Shown here piece by piece: positions 55,111 through 62,675 of a DNA stretch of 64,000 nt (the stretch's first letter is position 1; each line of letters starts with the position of its first letter). The notes under the pieces are model-generated. The model did not search any database. It saw nothing but the letters and a program-made list of their open reading frames with translations, and was not told the origin of the DNA. This stretch comes from Luteibacter sp. UNC138MFCol5.1 (GTDB taxonomy: Bacteria; Pseudomonadota; Gammaproteobacteria; Xanthomonadales; Rhodanobacteraceae): assembly GCF_900110505.1 (NCBI RefSeq), contig NZ_FODZ01000004.1:62001-126000 (forward strand), in the 5' to 3' direction. The position numbers were made by a program, and so were the translations under genes.

Positions 55111-58100
55111 TCAGGCGGTGACCGGTGCGGTCGTCGATTCGACGTTGACGAGGAACGCCTTGAATTCCGGCGTCTGCGTATTGGCGTCGCCGACCGACGG
55201 GGTCAGCGTGTTCGCGCCATAGCCTTTCCTCGCCTGGCCGGTGAAGCCCCAGTGCAGCGGCACGCCGATGACGTGGGTGGCCTTGCCGTCCACGGTCAGC
55301 GGCTTGATGCGCTTGGTCACGTACGCCTTGCAGATCACCTCGCCACGCTTGGACGACACCTTGACCCAGCCGCCCTGCGCGATGCCTTTCTCCTTCGCCA
55401 GGACCTCGCCGATCTCCACGAATTCCTCCGGCTGGAGGATCGCGTTGATCAGCGCGTGCTTGGTCCAGAAGTGGAAGTGCTCGGTGAGGCGGTAGGTGGT
55501 GGCCACGTACGGGAAGTGCTCGGGCGTGCCGAAGTTGGCCTTGTCGTCCGCGAACACGCGGGCGACCGGGTTGTGGCTCACCTTCGGGTGCAGCACGTTC
55601 TCGACGGGCGATTCCATCGGTTCGTAGTGCTCGGGGAAGGGGCCTTCCACCATGAGATCGCGCGCGAATAGGCGACCCATGCCCTCGGCGTTCATGATGA
55701 AGGGACCGACGCCGTCCGACGGCTTGATCGTGGGGCCGTAGTCGGGAACGTCGACGCCCGTCCACTTCGTCCCGTTCCACTCGATCACGGGCTTCTTCGG
55801 GTTCCAGGCCTTGCCGTTCGGATCGGCGCTCGCGCGGTTGTAGAGGATGCGCCGGTTGGCCGGCCACGCCCATGCCCAGTTCGGCGCGATGCCTTGTTCG
55901 CGCGGATCCGTGGCGTCGCGGCGGGCCATCTGGTTGCCCTTCTCGGTGAACGAGCCGGAGAAGATCCAGCAGCCCGACGCGGTGGTGCCGTCGTCGCGCA
56001 GCTGGCCGAAGCCGTCCAGCAGGGTGCCGGCCTTGGTCACCGCGCCGGTGGTGGCATCGGTGAGGTCGGCGAGCGCCCGGCCGTTCATCTCCTTCGCCAG
56101 CTCTTCCGGATCCGGTTGGCGCGGGTCCGTGTACTTCCAGGTCAGGTTGAGCAGCGCGTCGGGGAAGGCGCCGCCTTCCTTGCGGTACAGCTCGCGCAGG
56201 CGCTGGAACAGGCCGGTCATGATCCAGATGTCGGACTTGGCGATGCCCGGGGCCTCGGCGGCTTTCCAGTGCCACTGCAGCCAGCGGGCCGAGTTCACCA
56301 GCGAGCCGTTCTCCTCGGCGAAACAGGTGGTGGGCAGCTGGAACACCTCGGTCTGGATCTCCGACGGCTTCGCAGGATTCTGCGGGCCGAAGTCCTGCCA
56401 GAAACGGGAGGTTTCCGTATCCAGCGGATCCATGGTGACGAGGAACTTCAGCTTGCTCAGGCCACGACGGATCTTGCCGCGATCGGGGAACGCCTGCAGC
56501 GGATTGAAGCCCTGGCAGATGTAGCCGCTCATCTCGCCGTTGTTCATCATCTCGAACGCCTTGATGATGTCGTACAGCGGGATGTCGAGCTTGGGCAGCC
56601 AGTCGTAGGCCCAGTTGTTCTCCGCGGTGGCCGCGTCGCCGAACAGCGCCTTCTGCGAGCTGACGATGAACTTGCGGTAATTGGACCAGTAGCTCGTCTG
56701 CCCGTTGCGCAGGGGCTTGAACTGCTTGGTCTTCATGTAGTCGTCGAACGTGGGCTCACGGTCGTACGGCATGCTGAGGTAACCGGGCATCTGGTTCGAC
56801 AGCAGGCCCACGTCGGTGAGGCCCTGGATGTTCGAGTGACCGCGCAGCGCGTTCATACCGCCGCCGGCCACGCCGATGTTGCCCAGCAGCAGCTGGACCA
56901 TCGCCATGGCGCGGATGTTCTGCGCACCCACCGTGTGCTGCGTCCAGCCGAGCGCGAACAGGCTGGTCATGGCCTTGTCGGGCGCGGAGGTCGCGGCGAT
57001 CAGTTCGCAGATGTGCAGGAACTTGTCCTGCGGCGTGCCGGTGATACGCGAAACCATCTCCGGCGTGTACCGCGAGACGTGCTGCTTCAGCAGGTTGATG
57101 ACGCAGCGCGGGTTCTGCCAGGTGTCGTCCGACTTCGCGAAGCCGTTCTCGTCCAGCTCGTAATCCCACGACGAGCGGTCGTAGCCGTGCTTGGCCTCGT
57201 CGTAGCCGCTGAACAGGCCGTCCTGGAAGCCGAAGCCCTCCTGCACGATCAGGCTGGCGTTCGTGTACGAGCGCACGTACTCGTGCTGGATGGCGTCCTT
57301 CTCGAGCAGGTAGCGCATCAGGCCGCTGAGGAACGCGATGTCCGTGCCCGGCCGGATGGGGGCGTAATAATCCGCGACCGACGCCGTGCGCGTGAACCGT
57401 GGGTCGACCACGATCAGCTTCGCGCCGTTCTCGATCTTCGCTTCGATCACCCATTTGAAGCCGCACGGGTGCGCTTCGGCGGCGTTGCCGCCCATCACGA
57501 TCACCACATTGGCGTTCTTGATGTCCTGCCAGGTGTTCGTCATCGCACCGCGACCGAATGATGGGGCCAGACTGGCCACCGTCGGTCCGTGTCAGACGCG
57601 CGCCTGGTTGTCGAACACCACCATGCCGAGCGAGCGGGCCACCTTCCACGTGAGGTAGGCGGTTTCACTGGACGACGCGGATGCCGCGAGCATGCCCGTG
57701 CTGGTCCACCGGTTGACGGTGGTGCCGGCGTCGTTGGTCGTCTTGAAGTGCTTGTCGCGGTCGTCCTTCATGAGGCGCGCGATGCGGTCGAGCGCGAAGT
57801 CCCAGGAGACTTCCTTGAAGTCCGTGCCGCCGGGCTCGCGATAGCGCGGAGCCTTCAGGCGCGTCGGCGCATGGACGATGTCGAGCAGCGCCGAACCCTT
57901 GGGGCAGAGCGTGCCCCGGTTCACCGGATGATCCGGATCGCCTTCGATATGGATGATGTTCGACACCGCATTCTTGGCACGGTCGCCCATGCTGTAGATG
58001 AGGATGCCGCAGGCCACCGAGCAGTACGTGCAGGTATTGCGCGTCTCGGTGGCATGGGTGAGCTTGAAGGGCCGGACGGCGGCGGCCTGCGCCACCCCCG

Positions 58101-58185
58101 CCGCCCCGAAGCCGAGGAGGCCGAGGCTCGAGGCGGTGATGCCTAGGCCGGTGAACTTGATGAACTCGCGGCGGGTCATTGCCAT
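55111..58185 (-). CDS. fdoG: Selenocysteine-containing formate dehydrogenase alpha subunit
   Basis: Catalytic subunit of a respiratory formate dehydrogenase (1024 aa including Sec198; E. coli FdoG is 1016), which oxidises formate in the periplasm with a Mo-bis-MGD and one [4Fe-4S] cluster. [20 protein letters not shown] is a Tat signal peptide. The cluster motif is [14 protein letters not shown] with a later GTLCPKGSA cysteine. The frame is interrupted by TGA at 57592-57594 in [17 protein letters not shown], exactly where FdoG/FdnG carry Sec. SECIS and selABCD make this a selenoprotein, not a broken gene. The start follows GGGAG; an ATG two codons in is an alternative. Confidence 0.95.
57563..57580 (-). 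promoter_or_regulatory. SECIS element of fdoG
   Basis: Hairpin GGTGGCCAGTCTGGCCCC beginning 11 nt after the Sec codon: GG, bulged T, GGCCA, loop GTC, TGGCC, CC. The layout matches the E. coli fdnG/fdhF SECIS, where SelB binds the bulged U and the apical GU. The structure is by inspection of pairing only. Confidence 0.85.
57592..57594 (-). other. Selenocysteine codon (in-frame TGA) of fdoG
   Basis: TGA codon 198 of fdoG, flanked by ...NQARV and HGPTV..., the conserved Sec site of FdoG/FdnG. On a naive reading it splits the gene into two ORFs (57592-58185 and 55111-57579). Confidence 0.97.
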
Positions 58186-58376
58186 CGCGTGAGCTCCCTG
58201 GAATCTGGCTGGACGTACCGCCCGTGTGACCGGACGGCGGCTGGCTTGACGTTTCTGATCGAGCACCCCGCATTCACGAGGTGTTCGCGCAAACGCTAGC
58301 ACGAGTCCCGGGGAGCGTCGATGACGATCCTGCTCTTTCGGAGTGCGACTTTTGGGTGAGGCCGAAGAGCCGGCGT

Positions 58377-58445
58377 TGTTGGAGCGCACCTGGGCGCGAT
58401 GGGAGCTCGCCGCGAACCCTGATCGCGCCCAGGTGCGCTCCAACA
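58377..58445. repeat. Perfect 24-bp inverted repeat (REP-like)
   Basis: Arms 58377-58400 and 58422-58445 are exact reverse complements (core GGAGCGCACCTGGGCGCGA) around a 21-nt spacer. The core differs from the 26813 family at two positions, G to C and C to G. Confidence 0.92.
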
Positions 58446-58556
58446 GGCGCGATGGGAGCTCACCGCGACCCTGATCGCGCCCAGGTGTGCTCCTACGGGC
58501 GCGATGGGGGCTAGTCGAGGCCCCGATCGCGCCCAGGTGCGCTGCTACGGGCGTTT
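58396..58556. repeat. Three tandem ~52-bp units
   Basis: The segment beginning GCGATGGGAGCTC... recurs at 58396, 58449 and 58501 (spacings 53 and 52). Each unit ends in GATCGCGCCCAGGTG(C/T)GCT. The first unit forms the left part of the perfect palindrome; units two and three have partial right arms (GGTGTGCTCCTAC, GGTGCGCTGCTAC). Probably expanded from a REP-like element. Confidence 0.85.
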
Positions 58557-58572
58557 CGTTGGTCGCGGCGGC

Positions 58573-59886
58573 TCAGCGGACCGGGCGGAACGCCTCGCGC
58601 AGTTCTTCGGCGAAGATCTGCGGTTGCTCCCATGCCGCGAAGTGGCCGCCCTTCGGGACCTGGTGGTAGTAGTAGAGGCTGGGGTAGGCAGCCTGGCTCC
58701 AGCTCTTCGGCGCGCGGTAGATCTCGTGCGGGAAGACGGTGATGGCGACCGGCACCTTGATGTCCCTCGTGTGCTGGGTGGCCGAGCTGAAGTTGTTGTT
58801 GTTGTTTTCCCAGTAGAAGCGGGACGACGACGCGCCGCTGTTCGTCAGCCAGTAGAGGGTGATGTCGTTGAGCATCTCGTCGCGGCTGAGGACGCGCTCG
58901 GGCACGCCGTCGCTGTCGCTCCACTGGGCGAACTTCTCGTACATGAAGGACGCGAGGCCGGACGGGGAATCGGCCAGCGAGTAACCGATCGTCTGCGGAC
59001 GGGTCACCATCATCGCGCCGTAGGCGGCGTTGCGGCCGAAGAAGGTGCTGAGTGCCTCGTACGCCTCGCGTTCGTCCTTCGTCAGGTTGGCGGGGGCCGG
59101 GTCGCCGGCGTTGATCGGCTTGGACAGCTCGCCCGGCACCGTGGCCGGCATGTTGAGGTGGATCGCGAGGAGGCCCTTGGGCGCCTGACGGGCGAGGGCG
59201 TCGGAGATCACCGAGCCATGGTCGCCGCCCTGTGACACGTACTTCGTGTAGCCGAGCCGCTTCATGAGCGTGTCCCAGGCGCGGGCCGTGCGGTCCGGGC
59301 CCCAGCCGAGCTCGCGCGGCTTGCCCGAGAACCCGTAGCCGGGGATGGAGGGGATGATCACGTCGAACGAATCCTCGACCTTGCCGCCGTAGGCGACCGG
59401 ATCGGTCAGCGGGCCGATGGTCTTGAGAAACTCGAAGGTGGAACCGGGCCAGCCATGCGTGAGGATGACGGGCAGGGCGTTCGGGTTCTTCGAGCGCACG
59501 TGGATGAACTGGATATCGACGCCGTCGATGGTCGTGACGAACTCCGGGAGGGCGTTGAGCTGCTTCTCCGCCTTGCGCCAGTCGTAATCGGTACCCCAGT
59601 ACTTCACCAGCGCCTGGACCTGGGCGAGCTGGATGCCCTGCGACTGGTCTGCCACTGTTTCGCGGTCGGGCCAGCGGGTCTCGCGGATCCGGCGGCGCAG
59701 GTCGTCGAGCTGTTCCTGCGGCACATGGACATGGAAAGGGCGGATGCTTTCGTCGGCCTTGGTGGCGGGCGCGGGGGCGGCCATCGCCGCGTCGAAGGCG
59801 CCGGCGGGCATGGCGTGAAGCGTGGGCGCCAGCGTGGCGAGGCCGATGGCGAGGGTCAGCGCGCGGCGTGCGAGTGCGAATGACAT
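58573..59886 (-). CDS. Exported epoxide hydrolase-like alpha/beta hydrolase
   Basis: 437-aa hydrolase. MSFALARRALTLAIGLATLAPTLHA is a signal peptide. Then comes the N-terminal epoxide-hydrolase domain (RPFHVHVPQEQLDDLRRRIRETRWPDRETV) and the alpha/beta hydrolase core. The oxyanion HGWPGS is present. The likely nucleophile is Asp in SQGGDHGSVISD and the histidine is in KGGHFAAWEQP, as in microsomal-type epoxide hydrolases. A juvenile-hormone-hydrolase-like or lipid epoxide substrate is possible. It is upstream of fdoG on the same strand, separated by repeats. Confidence 0.9.
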   Translation of the reverse strand: MSFALARRALTLAIGLATLAPTLHAMPAGAFDAAMAAPAPATKADESIRPFHVHVPQEQLDDLRRRIRETRWPDRETVADQSQGIQLAQVQALVKYWGTDYDWRKAEKQLNALPEFVTTIDGVDIQFIHVRSKNPNALPVILTHGWPGSTFEFLKTIGPLTDPVAYGGKVEDSFDVIIPSIPGYGFSGKPRELGWGPDRTARAWDTLMKRLGYTKYVSQGGDHGSVISDALARQAPKGLLAIHLNMPATVPGELSKPINAGDPAPANLTKDEREAYEALSTFFGRNAAYGAMMVTRPQTIGYSLADSPSGLASFMYEKFAQWSDSDGVPERVLSRDEMLNDITLYWLTNSGASSSRFYWENNNNNFSSATQHTRDIKVPVAITVFPHEIYRAPKSWSQAAYPSLYYYHQVPKGGHFAAWEQPQIFAEELREAFRPVR

Positions 59887-60228
59887 CAGTGTTCTCCCTG
59901 GATGTGTGTCGATGAATGGATGCGCTCGGCGGTCAGCCGTGGCACGCCGTCAGACTAGGGAGGGGATGCACCTGCCTCGTGTCCCGGGCGGGCGCTTTTT
60001 GCATCCGAACGTATCGCAGGGCGGTGGCTTACAAAGCGTTACAAACGCGGTGGGAGCGGACCTGGCCGCGACGGCTTTTCGCCTCGGTGCCGAGCCTCGC
60101 GCGCCAGCGCGATGGGTTGTCGCGACGAGCTGTCGCGGTCGGGTCCGCTCCCACGGGTGACCGGGTTGCTACGGTGCTTTCACGGTGTGGGTCCGATGCT
60201 CGGGTGCGAGACCAAACGAGGAGCCTGC
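59887..60228. other. Intergenic region with direct repeat and REP-like element
   Basis: 342 nt between the divergent epoxide hydrolase and phosphatase genes. It contains a short TTACAAA direct repeat (near 60029-60045) and the REP-like element at 60050-60154, but no gene or obvious promoter consensus. Confidence 0.6.
60050..60154. repeat. REP-like palindrome with GGAGCGGACCTGG arms
   Basis: Arms 60050-60072 (GTGGGAGCGGACCTGGCCGC...) and 60132-60154 are reverse complements except for two bases. The core is identical to the 26813 copies, showing the family is spread over 33 kb in the window. The interior differs and includes a GAGCTGTCGCGG stretch. Confidence 0.88.
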
Positions 60229-60987
60229 ATGGCCGGATCGTCCCGAAAGCCCAGCGGCAAGCTGTACATCGTCCGGCACGGCCAAAGTGCCGGGAACGTC
60301 GCGCGCGACGTCGCCGAGGCGAACGGCGACGAGTTGATCGACCTGAACCATCGCGACGCGGACACGCCGCTGTCCGACCTTGGCTGGGCCCAGGCGCGCG
60401 CGCTCGGCGACTGGCTGGCGGGCCTGCCGGAGGACGCACGACCCGACGCGATCCTGGCCTCGCCGTTCGTCCGCGCCCATCAGACGGCCGAAGTACTGGC
60501 CGAGGCGCTCGGCTTCGATCCGAAGAGGATCGAGGTCGACGAGCGGCTGCGCGAGAAGGAATTCGGCGTGCTCGACCGCTACACGCGGCACGGCATCCAG
60601 TCGAAGTTTCCCGACCTCGCCGCCCAGCGCGGCATGGTCGGCAAGTTCTACTTCCGGCCGCCGGGCGGCGAGAGCTGGTGCGACGTGATCCTGCGGCTGC
60701 GCAGCGTGGTCGACGGCATCCGCCTCACCAAGCCGGATTGCCGCGTCGTGGTCGTCGGCCATCAGGTGATCGTCAACTGCTTCCGCTACCTCCTCGAAGG
60801 CATGCGCGAGGAGGACATCCTCGCCGTGGATCGGGAAGGCGACTTTCCCAACTGCGGTTATGCGGAGTACGACATCGATGCCGGTCCGCCCGTGCAGTTC
60901 GCGCTGCGGCACGGCCGCTTCGTGGCCCCGACCCTCGAATCGATCGAGGTGACGAGCGAGAGCGACGTGCCGACGGGGCCACGCTGA
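60229..60987 (+). CDS. Histidine phosphatase / phosphoglycerate mutase-like protein
   Basis: 252-aa histidine-phosphatase-superfamily protein: KLYIVRHGQSAGNVARD has the catalytic histidine and RHG signature, DTPLSDLGWAQARALGDWL, SPFVRAHQTAEVLAEALGF, and the second histidine in VVVGHQVIVNCFRYLL. Length and motifs fit broad-specificity phosphatases of the 2,3-bisphosphoglycerate mutase-like family rather than the essential Gpm. The ATG at 60229 follows GAGGAG. It overlaps the next gene by one base. Confidence 0.88.
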   Translation: MAGSSRKPSGKLYIVRHGQSAGNVARDVAEANGDELIDLNHRDADTPLSDLGWAQARALGDWLAGLPEDARPDAILASPFVRAHQTAEVLAEALGFDPKRIEVDERLREKEFGVLDRYTRHGIQSKFPDLAAQRGMVGKFYFRPPGGESWCDVILRLRSVVDGIRLTKPDCRVVVVGHQVIVNCFRYLLEGMREEDILAVDREGDFPNCGYAEYDIDAGPPVQFALRHGRFVAPTLESIEVTSESDVPTGPR

Positions 60988-61835
60988 TGGACGCGACGCG
61001 CGTGACCCGCGCACTGCTGACGTCGTGGCCGCTTCCTTCCGCCGACGACGCGCATAGCAAGGAGGACCGCGGCCGCGTGCTCGTGGTCGGCGGCTCGCGT
61101 CAGGTGCCGGGCGCGGTCACGCTCGCGGGCGAAGCGGCGCTGCGTGCCGGTGCCGGCAAGCTCATGGTCGTCACGGGCGGCGAAGCGGCCGCTCATCTGG
61201 GCGTCGCGCTGCCCGAGGCGGCGGTCGTCGGCGTCCCGCTGGACGAGGCCGGCGAGCTGCGTGCGCTCGACGCCGCGCAGGTCGACCTGGTGCGGCAGGC
61301 GGGCGTCGTGCTGGTCGGGCCGGGGATGGCGACCCGCGCGTCGCCGGTGTCGGCACAGGTGGCGCGAGCCGGCGTTCCCGTCGTCGCGGACGCCGGCAGT
61401 CTTCACGCCGATGCGCTCGAGCCGGCGGCGGGCCGCCTGGTCATCACGCCACACATCCCCGAGATGGCGGACCTGATGGGCCTGCGGCCGAAGGAGGTCG
61501 CGGGTGACTGCGTCGGCGTCGCGACCGCGGCCGCGGCGCGGTTCCGCGCGATCGTCGTGCTGAAGGGCCCCACGACGTGGATCGCCGACCCCGAGGGCAT
61601 GCTATGGAAGCACGTCGTCGACGCGCCCGGTCTCGGCACCTCGGGATCGGGCGACGTGCTCGCTGGCGTGATCGCGGGCTTCGTCGCCCGCGGCGCGACG
61701 CTGCCGCAGGCGGCGGTGTGGGGTGTCGCCGTTCACGCGCGTGCCGGGCTGATGGCGGGTCGGCAGATCGGACGGATCGGTTTCCTCGCGCGCGAGTTGC
61801 TGCCCAGGATTCCGCGGGTGCTCGCGCAGTGGTAG
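60987..61835 (+). CDS. nnrD: ADP-dependent NAD(P)H-hydrate dehydratase
   Basis: 282-aa enzyme repairing hydrated NADH/NADPH using ADP. The ribokinase-like fold ends GLGTSGSGDVLAGVIAGFVARG, with RVLVVGGSRQVPGAVTLAGEAALRAGAGKL near the start. It lacks the epimerase (NnrE) half of the fused E. coli enzyme. Its start overlaps the histidine-phosphatase stop, so the two are co-translated, perhaps both scavenging damaged or surplus phosphometabolites. Confidence 0.9.
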   Translation: MDATRVTRALLTSWPLPSADDAHSKEDRGRVLVVGGSRQVPGAVTLAGEAALRAGAGKLMVVTGGEAAAHLGVALPEAAVVGVPLDEAGELRALDAAQVDLVRQAGVVLVGPGMATRASPVSAQVARAGVPVVADAGSLHADALEPAAGRLVITPHIPEMADLMGLRPKEVAGDCVGVATAAAARFRAIVVLKGPTTWIADPEGMLWKHVVDAPGLGTSGSGDVLAGVIAGFVARGATLPQAAVWGVAVHARAGLMAGRQIGRIGFLARELLPRIPRVLAQW

Positions 61836-61841
61836 GCACGC

Positions 61842-62483
61842 CTACCGCGGGTTGTCCGCGACCAGGGTGGACTCCGAACGGGCGTTGCGGTGCATGAAGA
61901 AGAGGGCGCGCACGTCGACGTCCACCGACATCGCCGTGGCGACCATCGCATCGGTGCCCGTGGCCGGGCCGAAGGCGTAGCCGATGTCGATCTTCTTCAC
62001 GCGGGCGAGGAGATTGCCGGCGCCGTCATGCATGCGCAGGTCGACATGGCTGACGTACGGCCGGCCCGAGGCATCGGTGCTGACCTCGGCGGTGCCGTCG
62101 AACAGGCCGTCGTCGCCTTCGCCGTCCATCTGCACACTCACGCTGCCGGCGCGCGTGAAGGCCTTCGGCACGTGCCGCGTGGTGAACGTATAGACGGTGC
62201 GCCCCGCGTCGCGGCTCGCGACCTGCGCGTTCGCGCCGATGACGTCCTTCAGCTCGGCATACGAGGCGAGCGCTTTCTTCGGTTCCTTGCGCGGGTCCAC
62301 GATCACGGTCTCGACCTCCGGTGCGTCACCGCCCGTGACCGTGGTGGTCGTGCGCAGCATGCCGCGGACGTCCCCGGGGGCCAACGCGTCGCGCGCGAGC
62401 GCCTGCTGGAGCAGCGCGTCCGCCGACGCCGTGCCGGCCATGGCGAGCAGCGCGATGCCCACCCATAGTTCCTTCAGTGCCAT
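61842..62483 (-). CDS. Exported hypothetical protein
   Basis: 213-aa exported protein: MALKELWVGIALLAMAGTASA is a signal peptide. The mature part begins DALLQQALARDALAPGDVRGMLRTTTTVTGG and contains LARVKKIDIGYAFGPATGTDAMVATAMSVDVDVRALFFMHRNARSE, with alternating strands suggesting a beta-rich fold of uncertain family. Convergent with nnrD; no functional clue from neighbours. Confidence 0.75.
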   Translation of the reverse strand: MALKELWVGIALLAMAGTASADALLQQALARDALAPGDVRGMLRTTTTVTGGDAPEVETVIVDPRKEPKKALASYAELKDVIGANAQVASRDAGRTVYTFTTRHVPKAFTRAGSVSVQMDGEGDDGLFDGTAEVSTDASGRPYVSHVDLRMHDGAGNLLARVKKIDIGYAFGPATGTDAMVATAMSVDVDVRALFFMHRNARSESTLVADNPR

Positions 62484-62675
62484 GGTCTACTCCCGAATCG
62501 ATGCCGTGCACGGTAAGGCGCGCAAGGGTAGGGGCCATGAGCCATTGGTCACAGGGAGGTCGCAGGTCATGGCGATTCGACCCATGGCTACTTGTGGCTG
62601 ACGGGGGCGAGGTAGCAATCTTGCCGGACGTGTCCGGGATGAGGCCTGGTGGGCAGCGGCAATCGAAGGGCGACG

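Larger units (their letters stand above)
58186..58572. other. Intergenic region upstream of fdoG with repeats
   Basis: 387 nt between fdoG and the epoxide hydrolase. The fdoG-proximal half (58186-58376) probably holds its promoter, but I find no clear consensus. The distal half contains the tandem and inverted repeats listed separately (58377-58556). No gene; the frame that stays open into fdoG is unsupported. Confidence 0.6.

Noticed and set aside
55894-57561. 555-aa plus-strand ORF
   Set aside because: Antisense to fdoG; histidine/arginine/alanine-rich, not protein-like.
57592-58185. Stop codon inside fdoG read as a frameshift or pseudogene
   Set aside because: Sequence on both sides matches FdoG around the known Sec site, a SECIS-like hairpin follows, and the full sel machinery is nearby.
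58396-58556. Possible CRISPR array
   Set aside because: Units are adjacent with no unique spacers, are unequal, contain long inverted repeats, and no cas genes are near.
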